From CAMPKL01 sp963817465 (GTDB lineage Bacteria > Acidobacteriota > Terriglobia > Bryobacterales > UBA6623): a stretch of DNA of 64,000 nucleotides. The notes beneath the pieces are model-generated. The model did not search any database, was not told where the DNA came from, and saw only the letters and a list, made by a program, of their open reading frames with translations. Shown piece after piece: positions 1 through 7,705 of this stretch. Position 1 is the stretch's first letter, and each line of letters starts with the position of its first letter. Made by a program: the position numbers and the translations under genes. The DNA is taken from the NCBI GenBank assembly GCA_963817465.1, contig CAWFOP010000019.1:1-64000 (forward strand), given 5' to 3'.

Positions 1-282
1 GGGCACGAACGCGGCCCCCACGGCGATCTGTGTCTACAGTTCGAGGCTGTCCGCCGTTTCGATGAAGAAGAGAAACAGGTCGTGCGTTCCTTGCTCGAAG
101 GGATGATCCTCAAGCACGAAGCCCGCCGCCTGGAGGACCCTCTCCAGCGCCGCCGCGGTTTCAGCCCGGTTTCAGCTTTCCCCCTTGGCCTCTGCATGTC
201 CGTCCGGAAATGTCCGCGAATGTCCGGATTCCTGAAAAATGCGGGATTTGGACCGCTTTGGGCTCGCGCCGATCGGGCATAA
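1..282 (+). CDS. 3' end of a helix-turn-helix (XRE-type) regulator, partial
   Basis: The frame is open from the first base of the window and stops at 280-282, so only the C-terminal part is present. The stretch EEEKQVVRSLLEGMILKHEA, preceded by a Gln-Phe-Glu-Ala-Val segment, resembles the linker and helix after the HTH in many short XRE-family regulators ('...DEEEKxVVRExLDGLILKHEA...'). No HTH is inside the window. Family members usually end soon after this helix. Here about 50 further residues, rich in Arg, Pro and Cys, follow and look non-native, so the original stop may have been lost to a rearrangement; the following sequence is repeat-like. The assignment rests on this one motif. Confidence 0.4.
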   Translation, partial: GHERGPHGDLCLQFEAVRRFDEEEKQVVRSLLEGMILKHEARRLEDPLQRRRGFSPVSAFPLGLCMSVRKCPRMSGFLKNAGFGPLWARADRA

Positions 283-1103
283 GCCGTTGATTTTCGGCGG
301 CTTGCGCCGGAATCGGGACCCGCGGCGGTGTCCGGATTTGGCCGCATTTGTCCAGGGGGCTCGAAAATCGGCGGACAAACCCGGGCAGTTGCGGACACGG
401 CGAACTCCGCGCCGAACTCCGCGCACGACACTGGGTCGAGGCCGGGCAGCCAGGGCTGGACGGCTGGCGCAGGCGTTGCTTCACTTGATGCCGGCTGAGG
501 CTCGAAGTCCAATTTGAGCTGCGGATCGAGGCGTTCGGCGCGTTCGCGCAGGCGTCGTGCAGCCCTGTTTTCGCTTACGATTTCGATGTTGCCTTTGGAG
601 TCGACCCAGCCGAAGGTTCGCGGCGTCGCCCACGCCCAGGCTTTTTCGAGCGCTGTGATGCGCTTGTCCAGATGCTTGTAGTAGATGTATCTCAGCGTCC
701 CCCTCCCCTTACTTCGAGGGTACGATGAACCTCCAAGGGTTTCGCGGGCGCGCGGGGCTAAGTCGCTGATTGTGAAGGGGCTGCTTCTGCGGATGGCTGC
801 GAACAGTGCAGCTCGAGAGGTGCGGTCGGAGCGTCGCTCCGTCCCCGTTGGCCACCCCTTGGCCGGCAGTCCGCCGCTGGGTGAGGGCTCGGGTTGGCGA
901 GGGCCTGCGAACCGAAGAATCGGCCCGCGGCAATCCTGGCGGCTCGCGCTACATTGTGAGGCCGAATTCGGGCGCCGGAAGCTGTGAAGCAATCAGTTGA
1001 TCGCGGCCAGGGCAAGGCGAAGAGGGTGCCGGTTCGAGTTGAGATGATTCGGCGCAGGAAGCATCTGACGTTTGAATTCGAAGCGCCGGAGCCGGCCGGC
1101 TAG
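283..1103. other. Non-coding or degenerate stretch before the IS1182 transposase
   Basis: No confident gene is seen. From about 195 to 365 the DNA is rich in scattered 'tgtccg' words, giving a repeat-like texture. Two weak coding signals lie inside. One is a minus-strand frame at about 480-695, listed separately. The other is a 39-codon plus-strand frame at 984-1103 (GTG start, TAG stop) ending in ...RRRKHLTFEFEAPEPAG, which has protein-like composition but no recognised homologue and no clear ribosome-binding site. Nothing else is supported. Confidence 0.4.
480..695 (-). other. Protein-like minus-strand reading frame, function unknown
   Basis: Read from about 695 down to 480, this frame encodes a segment with normal protein composition, including KRITALEKAWAWATPRTFGW and then WVDSKGNIEIVSENRAA. 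It has no ATG. The only possible start near the beginning is a CTG at 693-695, preceded by an AAGGGGAGGGGG stretch that could serve as a Shine-Dalgarno site. The frame stays open further towards base 1, but that part overlaps the plus-strand regulator tail and is Pro/Arg rich, so I take it as non-coding. It could be the N-terminal remnant of a small gene or of a mobile-element cargo gene. I do not recognise the family. Confidence 0.25.
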
Positions 1104-1109
1104 TTGTTG

Positions 1110-2603
1110 TTAGGCGTTCGCCAGTTGCGGGGCCAGCCGGAACGCTTGCTGCAAGTTGAATGTGAGCGCGGCCCACAGCGCTTCGCAGCGAACTTTATCG
1201 AGACCGCGCGTGGCGAAGCGCCGCAGCCCGAGTTTGGTCTTGATCCAAGCGTTGGGGAACTCGATCAACGGCGCACGCTGTTTGTAGATCGCCTGCGCCT
1301 CGGGCGTTTGCATCTTGCGGTCAAACGCTTCCACGGCCGGATCCGGCAGTTGCAGCGACACCGAGCGGCCGCGCTTGGCGATCTTCAACTTGGGACAGCA
1401 TTTCTGGCGCGCCGCACAGGCCCGGCAGTCGTCGCCGCGCGCCGCCCACTGCAACAGTCTTCTGCCGCCCGCTAATCCACGCTCGCCGCGATAACGCAAG
1501 CGCTTGCCTTGCGGGCAAACCATCTCGTTAGGCGCTTCGTCGTAGCGGAAACGATCGAAGCGATAGTCCGGATCGCAGCCGCCGGCCGCGCCCAACGGTC
1601 CATCCGAGCGGCCCGTCATCGCGCCGTAAAAGTCGATCGCACGCTCCGCCATGGCCACGACCGTCGGATGATTCGTGTAGCCGCCGTCGGCCAACGCTTG
1701 TTCGGGATAGCGCCCGAACGTCGTCTTCACCCGTTCCATCGCGGAAGGCAGTTGCGCGGCGTCTTGCGGATCGTCGACCGTTTCCACGTCGACCAGAAAA
1801 CCGTGCGCGGCGTCGGCGGTCAATTGCACGTTGTAAGACGGCGCCAAACCGCCGTCGCCGGTGCGCATGAAGCGCGCCTGCGGATCGCTGGTCGAAGCTT
1901 GTTGCGGCTTGCTCTTGTCAGTCTTCTTCGCCGCCTGCAGCCGCTCGATCTCCCCCAGCGCGTTCTCCAGCCGGCGCTCGCGTTGCTCGGCCGCGCGGCG
2001 GCGGGCGGCTTGCTGCCGTTTGGTCGTTTGCTCTGCGGCTTCCTGGCGTTCGAGTTCTTCGACGTGACGGCGAGCGACGCTCAGATGCTCGCGCACGGCG
2101 TTCTGGCGCCGGAAGCTCTTGCGTCCGGCGTTGGCGCGGATCTTGGTGCCGTCGGCGGCCACGCGTTCCAGCGTGATCAAGCCGTTCTTGGTCAGCATCG
2201 CCAACACCTGAACGAACAACTCGCGCAACGCTTCCCCGTGCGACACGCGAAAGTCCGACAGCGTGTGATGGTTGATCGCACGCAAGCCGGTCAGCCACTC
2301 GAGGCCCGGCTCATGCTCCATCTGACGGCCGATCTCGCGCGCCGAGTGCAGACCTTTCGAGTAGGCGTAGATCCACACCGCGACCAGCACCTGCGGCGCA
2401 TGCGAAGGCCTGCCCGCCGATCCTTCGACCGCAAGCGTCTCGCTCTCGAAGCGCGATAAGTCGAGCTGTTCGACCACGCGCCAGATCTTGCGCGCCGCGT
2501 GGTCCTCATCGATCAAGCGGTCGACGTCCAGCGGTTGCAGCACCTGTTGGTTGCGGTTGATTGCGATGTAGCGCGGCGCCGCGGAACTCTCTTCTCTCGC
2601 CAT
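1110..2603 (-). CDS. IS1182-family transposase (intact)
   Basis: This encodes a 497-residue DDE transposase that cuts and pastes its own element. The N-terminal third (DVDRLIDEDHAARKIWRVVE, then ...QVLVAVWIYAYSKGLHSARE) is the DUF772-type domain of IS1182/IS1478-like transposases. The catalytic acids sit in AADGTKI (first Asp), ADGGYTNHP (second Asp) and PLIEFPNAWIK (Glu). A charged, Ala/Arg/Glu-rich coiled segment (about residues 175-225) interrupts the DDE fold, as is common in this family. A CxxC-type cluster (DDCRACAARQKCC) precedes the last catalytic residue. Length is normal and there is no frameshift, so the gene could be active. I could not define terminal inverted repeats by eye. It lies directly beside an IS1595 remnant, suggesting it landed in or next to that element. 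Confidence 0.92.
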   Translation of the reverse strand: MAREESSAAPRYIAINRNQQVLQPLDVDRLIDEDHAARKIWRVVEQLDLSRFESETLAVEGSAGRPSHAPQVLVAVWIYAYSKGLHSAREIGRQMEHEPGLEWLTGLRAINHHTLSDFRVSHGEALRELFVQVLAMLTKNGLITLERVAADGTKIRANAGRKSFRRQNAVREHLSVARRHVEELERQEAAEQTTKRQQAARRRAAEQRERRLENALGEIERLQAAKKTDKSKPQQASTSDPQARFMRTGDGGLAPSYNVQLTADAAHGFLVDVETVDDPQDAAQLPSAMERVKTTFGRYPEQALADGGYTNHPTVVAMAERAIDFYGAMTGRSDGPLGAAGGCDPDYRFDRFRYDEAPNEMVCPQGKRLRYRGERGLAGGRRLLQWAARGDDCRACAARQKCCPKLKIAKRGRSVSLQLPDPAVEAFDRKMQTPEAQAIYKQRAPLIEFPNAWIKTKLGLRRFATRGLDKVRCEALWAALTFNLQQAFRLAPQLANA

Positions 2604-2654
2604 AGAGCCAGTCTAGGCGCCTGGCGTCGGCCAGAGAAGGGATTTCTTCACAGC

Positions 2655-2712
2655 TTCCCGTCCCGGAACTCGCCAACTCGCCGGAACTCGCAACTCGCGG
2701 AACTCGCGGCAT
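2655..2712. repeat. Short tandem repeat of an aactcgc-type unit
   Basis: This stretch repeats '(gg)aactcgc(c)' at least five times with small spacing changes. It begins just upstream of the IS1182 transposase gene and ends exactly where the reading frame of the IS1595 remnant loses similarity. It may mark the junction created when the two elements were rearranged. Confidence 0.6.
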
Positions 2713-2799
2713 CAGATAATCGCGGCAGGCGTCCTCGGTGGCGAAGCGGGCCTCGAACTCGACCAGATCGCGCGGGTAGTCCTCCACAGCGCCGCACAC
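2713..2799 (-). pseudogene. IS1595-family transposase, N-terminal fragment only
   Basis: Read on the minus strand, this gives VEDYPRDLVEFEARFATEDA followed by CRDYL. That is the characteristic opening of IS1595-family transposases, in which a Pro-x-(T/D)-Leu-x-E-F-x-x-x-F-x-(T/S)-(E/D) segment leads into a zinc-ribbon ('RWPxGFxCPxC'). The zinc ribbon and everything after it are missing. Similarity ends at the aactcgc tandem repeat, and the IS1182 transposase follows. Only about 29 of roughly 300 residues remain, so it is non-functional. Confidence 0.7.
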
Positions 2800-2838
2800 T
2801 ACATCTTGGGGCCACCTGAGTCAAGTGGATATCCCACT

Positions 2839-3543
2839 TCATTGTTTTATATAGCAAGTGTAGTCGGGTTGACTGCTATCTCCTCGAAGAATTTGAGTCC
2901 CTCGACGGCTAGCCTCGTTTGAACCATCAGATCCAAAGAGCTGGCAATAATCGCGAGTCTTGGACATGGCGAACCCTTGGCAGTTCGGATTTGCTTTGCA
3001 GGCCTCTTCACACTGCTGAAGTGGCCAGTTGTATGCCGACCATCTGGGATACTGACCAGCGCTGTCTCGGCACACACCTGCAGAGTCGATTTTCCATTGC
3101 GAACCATCGCTCACACTCGGCGAAATTAGCGGCTCGACAGCCGACGCCGTACAGCATAGAACTTTGGTGCCAGTCCAACAGCTCTGTCCAAATCCTCTCA
3201 GCAATTCGGCATCTAGCGGTTCACTTACGAACTCAATTCTTCGCGCACTAATCTGTTCGAACTCTCCGAGGGGACAACTCCCGGCGCAAAATGGAGCCGT
3301 TCCACGCCATCTACATCTTCCGGGAGTTGGCCTTATCTCTGGTACACAGCAGACAGCTTTGGAGCCAGTCCAACAGTTGCTTTCTACTCGCTCATCTAAC
3401 CTTTCTCCCGTTTCGCATGATCCCGCGCAAAAAGGAGCAGTTCCTCGTACTCCACAGATTTCTTGAGCCGAACCAGTCACAAGGCATAAGATCAAAAAAG
3501 CAGGATAGAAAAGTCGACGAGAAAGTGAGCCGGGTTGTGTCAT
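2839..3543 (-). CDS. Secreted Cys-rich protein with two GTAPFCAGSC repeats and a PAN/apple-like C-terminus
   Basis: I start this at the ATG whose complement is 3541-3543. It has a GAGG Shine-Dalgarno site and begins MTQPGSLSRRLFYPAFLILC, a clear Sec signal peptide ending near ...GSAQ; the frame runs further upstream but that part looks untranslated. The mature protein (about 210 residues) has two copies of a Cys module: C-x(2)-RGTAPFCAGSC ... NCWTGSKAVCC and C-x(2)-RGTAPFCAGSC ... SCWTGTKVLCC. A third Cys-rich segment follows (VCRDSAGQYPRWSAYNWPLQ ... CEEACKANPNCQGFAM ... YCQLF) that looks like a PAN/apple domain, which in other proteins binds carbohydrate or protein. Twenty or so Cys residues imply a disulfide-bonded extracellular protein. 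GC is lower than in neighbouring genes and transposase remnants flank it, consistent with transfer. The specific function is unknown. Confidence 0.75.
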   Translation of the reverse strand: MTQPGSLSRRLFYPAFLILCLVTGSAQEICGVRGTAPFCAGSCETGERLDERVESNCWTGSKAVCCVPEIRPTPGRCRWRGTAPFCAGSCPLGEFEQISARRIEFVSEPLDAELLRGFGQSCWTGTKVLCCTASAVEPLISPSVSDGSQWKIDSAGVCRDSAGQYPRWSAYNWPLQQCEEACKANPNCQGFAMSKTRDYCQLFGSDGSNEASRRGTQILRGDSSQPDYTCYIKQ

Positions 3544-4377
3544 TATCAAAACCTCAATGTCGCAGCTGAGAGTCGCTGGCGTATATCGTATTCGGGAACA
3601 AAGGCAGCAAGTAAAACCGAAAGACATCCGCGCCGTTCATGACCCGATGTAAATCCTGCGCTGTTCCGGGATAGTCCGTATGTTCAGTGCCGATGAATAA
3701 AATGTGGATTCCTCTTACCGCTGTCCATCGGGTTCGAAGGGGAGTGTATGGATGACGCGTGGACTGGTCCAGTTGAGACAGAAGGTTGAACGACGTCTGT
3801 TACTCCGGAGCTTAAGTGACACAGCAGAGTTCTCCGAATCGGGACGACGTTCCGGACTTGGTATTGCTCATGCAGAGACACCTTCGAGCCCGATTTTTTG
3901 GATCAGAATGACCGTGGCCACGCATCCTTGCGTGGATCCTAGCGGGTTATTGCACGGCGACGACTCTTCAAAGGCTCGCCATTCTTCCACCAAAATCCTA
4001 CCCCCTAAGGCCGGGTATGTCAACCATCTTTCTTCAATCTGGAGGGGCACATGGAGGGGCACAGCTGGGCGCGGTGAACAATCGCAGTTCACTGATTCCC
4101 GGGAGCACAAACATAACAAGCGGCAGAACATTCCGCTCCACAGCGTAGAAGGAGCGTTCTTCGAGATCCACATTTGAGTCGGCGGGCACACATCCTTGTA
4201 GTCGCTGAAAGAATAGATCTTGCGACTTCTGCACGTCGCTGGTCATATCATCACGAAGGTCCCCGCGCGTAGAGTTCGAGAATCGCAGCCCGAGGTTAGC
4301 CTCATTCGCGATCGTTAAATTTTAGCTTCTGTTCGACTGAGTCGCCAAAAGGATCCGGTCTAGTTAGTACTACTGGC
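3544..4377. other. Lower-GC stretch with no supported gene
   Basis: About 830 bases with visibly lower GC than the rest of the window. Open frames exist on both strands (for example 3704-4177 on plus and 3868-4191 on minus), but they overlap each other, lack ribosome-binding sites and show no recognisable domain or normal codon bias. With the Cys-rich gene next to it, this looks like part of one acquired segment. Confidence 0.5.
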
Positions 4378-4400
4378 AAAAAAGGGACAGACTCAATATT
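4378..4400 (+). repeat. Left arm of the 23-bp inverted repeat flanking the RAYT gene
   Basis: The sequence aaaaaagggacagactcaat plus att (4378-4400) is repeated perfectly in inverted orientation at 5135-5157. Its last two bases overlap the stop codon of the transposase gene. Such repeats next to a Y1 transposase are the expected substrate of REP-associated tyrosine transposases. Confidence 0.85.
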
Positions 4401-5096
4401 AGCCGGCTTGGGCGGCCTTGGCTCGCGACTTGCGCGGGCGGCCACGGCCGCGGATCTCCAGGCTGGCTCCGGTAAGACGTTCCAGCTTCTCCACGAACTC
4501 CTGTGTTCCCAATGGTTTGCCCGAGCGCGTCGCCGCGCGCAGGCGCTTCGCCCATCGCTCATCCCGACCGCGAGCGGGACGCAGCAGCTGGTCCCAGTCG
4601 CCGTCGGGGCAGACCTTCGCCCAGGCTGAGGAGTCCACGAGTCCGGCCGGATCGCGGCCCGTCAGATGCGCCGTCGCGCTCGACCACGGATAGTCTTCGG
4701 GCGCCCGACCAGTCCCGCTCGCAGCGGATTGAGATCGACGTATCGCAGCGCGGCGATCAGATGGGATTCACCCAACGGCGCTGAATAAAAGCGGTTCTGC
4801 CACAAATGTCCGCTACGATTTCTGGCGCGATTCAAGTGCCGGCTGTAGGCGCTATGAGCGCGGCCAAATGTATGACCCAGCGACGTTTGCACGAGCGGCG
4901 CGACGATCGCGTGGACGTGGTTCGGCATCAAGCAATAGCCCAGAATTTCGAGGTGATTGCGCTGGGCGTGCTGCCTCAACAACGCTAGATATAGGCAGCG
5001 CTGACTGTCAGTGAAGAAGACTTGTTGGCGGTTGTTCCCCCGCTGCGTGACGTGGTGCGGTACGGCCACCGCAACCACGCGAGCGATGCGCGGCAT
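4399..5096 (-). pseudogene. REP-associated tyrosine transposase (RAYT, IS200-like), one frameshift
   Basis: The first part (5096 down to about 4700) is a typical Y1 transposase: PHHVTQRGNNRQQVFF, the HUH motif in GYCLMPNHVHAIV, and the catalytic Tyr in ALRYVDLNPLRAGLVGRP. After GRP the frame would end within a dozen residues. If one G is restored near 4697-4701 it continues in another frame as EDYPWSSATAHLTGRDPAGL ... down to 4399, the usual RAYT C-terminus with a basic tail (RGRGRPRKSRAK). So there is a single -1 frameshift, either real inactivation or a sequence error. HUH enzymes cut and rejoin single-stranded DNA at hairpins. The perfect 23-bp inverted repeats just outside the gene are the likely substrate, making this a compact REPtron-like unit. 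Confidence 0.85.
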
Positions 5097-5134
5097 TGAC
5101 GTTGAAAGCCTCGCAGATCCACCCTCGCGGCGTC

Positions 5135-5157
5135 AATATTGAGTCTGTCCCTTTTTT
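5135..5157 (-). repeat. Right arm of the 23-bp inverted repeat flanking the RAYT gene
   Basis: This is the perfect inverted copy of 4378-4400 (aatattgagtctgtcccttt plus ttt). It lies 38 bp upstream of the transposase start. With the left arm it frames a unit of about 780 bp that contains nothing but the RAYT gene. Confidence 0.85.
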
Positions 5158-5166
5158 TCCCGTATT

Positions 5167-5326
5167 GGAATTTCGCGGCACCTACCCGATTTGGGCTCCG
5201 AGAGAGCGACGAAACAGTCTGTTTCAAGGGGTCATTGCCGCGATTCGGACTTCGCGGCAACGACCCGATTCGGGGCTTTCTGAGGGTCAGGACGGCCTCT
5301 TTCAGCACGCGGTCCTGCAGGAACTT
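5167..5326 (+). repeat. Two tandem copies of an 80-bp repeat upstream of the M28 peptidase
   Basis: Units start at 5167 (ggaatttcgcggcacctacc) and 5247 (ggacttcgcggcaacgaccc), exactly 80 bp apart. The first unit contains a perfect hairpin, aaacag-t-ctgttt (5212-5224). The second is more degenerate at that point. The same unit recurs downstream of the peptidase gene at 7148 in the same orientation. The segment holds no gene. Confidence 0.7.
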
Positions 5327-5356
5327 CGGAGCCGTCCATTCCGAATTTCACGCGGT

Positions 5357-5362
5357 TATAAT
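5357..5362 (+). promoter_or_regulatory. Consensus -10 box for the M28 peptidase gene
   Basis: A perfect TATAAT lies 35 bp upstream of the proposed TTG start. No convincing -35 hexamer is present at the usual 16-18 bp distance. It sits just after the 80-bp repeats, so these may lie upstream of, rather than within, the transcript. Confidence 0.5.
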
Positions 5363-5396
5363 ACTCCGAGCGAAAGACGCGCGCACTGGAGGACGA

Positions 5397-7064
5397 TTGA
5401 AATCGGCTCTTCGCTTCGTCGGGTCGGCGCTCCTATTGTTGGGTGCGGGTTGTCGGTCGGACTCGGTGCCTTCATTATCGTCGGATGTCGAATCCGTCAT
5501 CGGTCAGATGCGGCCTGAAATCGTGCGAGCGCACCTCGCATTCTTGGCCGACGATGCGCTCGAAGGCCGCGGTACGGGCTCGCGCGGTTACGATCTCGCA
5601 GCCAAGTATCTCCGTACGCAATTGCAAGCGTTCGGCTCCGACGGCGGGGCAGCCGACGGAGGCTACTTTCAAACAGTGCCCTTGGTGCGCACAGAGGTAG
5701 ACGCCGCCGCCACAAGCTTCGAGCTACAGGGCGTCGGCGCTTCGCGACGCCTCGCGTATGGCAACGATTACGCATTGATCGATACTCACGGCGATCTCGC
5801 GGGCCAGGCGTCGGGCAGGGTTGTGTTTGTCGGATATGGCGTTACCGCCCCGGAAAGGAACTACGACGACTACGCCGGCCTGAATGTCGATGGGGCAATC
5901 GTTGTTTTCATGGCGTTCAGCGCCCCGCCGTCGTTCCCGCCAACGCTGCGTGCTTACTACAGCAACTTGGACGTCAAGCGAGCCAACGCCGTACAGCACG
6001 GCGCCGTCGGAGCGCTCGCCCTTCGTGGTCCCGCCGAAGAGAAACGGTTTCCGTGGCCTTCCGTGCTCCGCGAGTTGCAGATTGGCTGGAACTCCATGCG
6101 ATGGCTCGGCCTCGATGGAGGGGCGGGCGGCCTAGGGGACGGCCTCCAAGTCATGGGACTCCTCAACCGATCCGGGGCCGAAGCCCTCTTCGCAGATGAA
6201 GAGCGACAACCCTCAGACATATTTGCCGCGATTGAAGGCGATGATCCGCCCCGGTTTGCGCTGTCCAAGGAAATCACGATCCGCTACGCCGCTCGCCATC
6301 AGACTCTAGAGAGCCCCAACGTCATCGCGCGATTCGAGGGCTCGGATCCAGAGTTGAAGAACGAATACGTGCTCTATACGGCGCACGCGGATCACTTGGG
6401 GATAGGGCCTGTCGTCAACGGCGACGACATCTATAACGGCGCGATGGACAACGCCTCCGGCTGTGCCGTCTTGCTGGAGATCGCTCGCGCTTTTGGCAGA
6501 CTAGCCGAGCGCCCCAAACGAAGCGTCTTGTTCGCTTTCGTGACGGGCGAAGAGCAAGGACTACTAGGTTCGGACTACTTCGCGCATTATCCGACCGTCC
6601 CGCTCGGCAGCATTGTGGCAAACATCAACGTGGACGGCGGCGCGGCGCTCACCCCGGTCTCCGACGTCTTCGCCTGGGGATCTGAGCACTCAAGCTTAGG
6701 AGGAGTTGTGGAGCACGCGGCCTCTGCGACCGGATTCAGCGTGAGCCCGGACCCCTTCCCAGAAGAAGGCCTTTTCGTGCGTTCGGACCAGTTCTCGTTT
6801 GTGAAGCAGGGCGTACCCGCCCTATTCCTAGAAGTTGGCGTTCACAGCAAGACGCCCGGCGTTGACGCTCTGGCGCTCCTCAAGAACTGGCTTGTTACGA
6901 ACTACCACTCCCCGATGGACGACGTGCGGCAACCGATTGACTACGAAACCAGCGCACGGTTCGCAGGATTCGCATTCGCAGTCGGCCAAAGGGTCGCCAC
7001 GGATCAGCAACGCCCCCAATGGAACCAGAATGACTTTTTCGGTCAAACGTTCGGGCATCAATGA
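5397..7064 (+). CDS. M28-family metallopeptidase, lipoprotein
   Basis: This zinc aminopeptidase-like enzyme is predicted to be anchored to a membrane outside the cytoplasm. I choose the TTG at 5397: it has a GGAGG site five bases upstream and begins LKSALRFVGSALLLLGAGC, a lipobox signal (read as Met at the start). The frame extends 86 codons further upstream, but that part is repeat sequence. A PA-like insert region (about residues 120-250) precedes the catalytic domain. Di-zinc ligands are seen in YTAHADHLGIG (around residue 330), MDNASGCAVLLEIAR (around 350) and VTGEEQGLLGSDYFA (around 383), with NINVDG further on. The length of 556 residues is usual for PA-containing M28 enzymes. The gene stands alone between two copies of the 80-bp repeat. 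Confidence 0.9.
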   Translation: MKSALRFVGSALLLLGAGCRSDSVPSLSSDVESVIGQMRPEIVRAHLAFLADDALEGRGTGSRGYDLAAKYLRTQLQAFGSDGGAADGGYFQTVPLVRTEVDAAATSFELQGVGASRRLAYGNDYALIDTHGDLAGQASGRVVFVGYGVTAPERNYDDYAGLNVDGAIVVFMAFSAPPSFPPTLRAYYSNLDVKRANAVQHGAVGALALRGPAEEKRFPWPSVLRELQIGWNSMRWLGLDGGAGGLGDGLQVMGLLNRSGAEALFADEERQPSDIFAAIEGDDPPRFALSKEITIRYAARHQTLESPNVIARFEGSDPELKNEYVLYTAHADHLGIGPVVNGDDIYNGAMDNASGCAVLLEIARAFGRLAERPKRSVLFAFVTGEEQGLLGSDYFAHYPTVPLGSIVANINVDGGAALTPVSDVFAWGSEHSSLGGVVEHAASATGFSVSPDPFPEEGLFVRSDQFSFVKQGVPALFLEVGVHSKTPGVDALALLKNWLVTNYHSPMDDVRQPIDYETSARFAGFAFAVGQRVATDQQRPQWNQNDFFGQTFGHQ

Positions 7065-7147
7065 CGTGGACTGGTGCCGGGATCGGAACTAGGGCGTACG
7101 TACTCGTAAGCGCCACAAGACGGAGCGTTTCCGTCACTTCCTACATT

Positions 7148-7246
7148 GGAACTTGCAGGAAATGACCCGACCCGGGCGTCCTGAGAGGGGCCAAACGGCC
7201 CGTTTTAGGGGTTGATGCCGGGATGCGGACTTACAGGAATTGTATG
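7148..7246 (+). repeat. Downstream copy of the 80-bp repeat
   Basis: One full unit starts at 7148 (ggaacttgcaggaaatgacc) and a partial second at 7227 (ggacttacagg), 79 bp later. The internal hairpin is aaacgg-c-ccgttt (7193-7205), at the same offset (+45) as in the upstream copy but with the fifth stem pair changed from A-T to G-C. Between 7065 and 7381 nothing else is seen. Confidence 0.7.
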
Positions 7247-7381
7247 GTCCGCCGCCCGAATGGAAGCGAAAATCCTCCGAGTCCAGAATCAGACAGCCCC
7301 TAAGTGGGGCGAATCGTGTCTATCTTCATGGGAATGTCTCCTTGCCTCCATCTTCCTCGCCCCTGTCGCAAGTGTAGTGCC

Positions 7382-7705
7382 TCAAACGCTTCGAACATTA
7401 TGTAGAGCCTTGCGGGCACGCTTGACCTTGGCGAGGATGTCAGAGGCCTTGGCGGTCCAGATGAAGGGCTTGGGGTTTTCGTTGTGCTTGTCGATGTAGC
7501 CCTCGATCGCATCGACCAACTCCGGAACATCTCGGAAGACGCCGCGCCGCAGGCGGTTCTGGGTCAGGTCGCGGAAGAAGCGCTCCACCATGTTCAGCCA
7601 CGAAGAGCTGGTCGGCGTGAAATGGAAGTGAAAGCGCGGATGCCGCTTCCGCCAGCGCTGCACTTTCTCGTGCTTGTGCGTCGAGGCGTTGGCCGTCACT
7701 CCCAT
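7382..7705 (-). pseudogene. IS630-family transposase, C-terminal fragment
   Basis: The fragment reads NASTHKHEKVQRWRKRHPRF, then FTPTSSSWLNMVERFFRDLT and FRDVPELVDAIEGYIDKHNE. This is the conserved end of IS630 transposases. The last catalytic Glu is in WLNMVERFF; the second Asp, normally just before 'NxxTHK', is replaced in TANASTHK. The frame continues upstream to 7924, but that part has no similarity, so roughly the first two thirds of the transposase are gone. Confidence 0.8.

Noticed and set aside
1509..2459. Long plus-strand open frame inside the IS1182 transposase
   Set aside because: It is antisense to an intact, motif-complete transposase, has an Arg/Ala/His-rich composition and no domain. 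High-GC genes commonly create such mirror frames.
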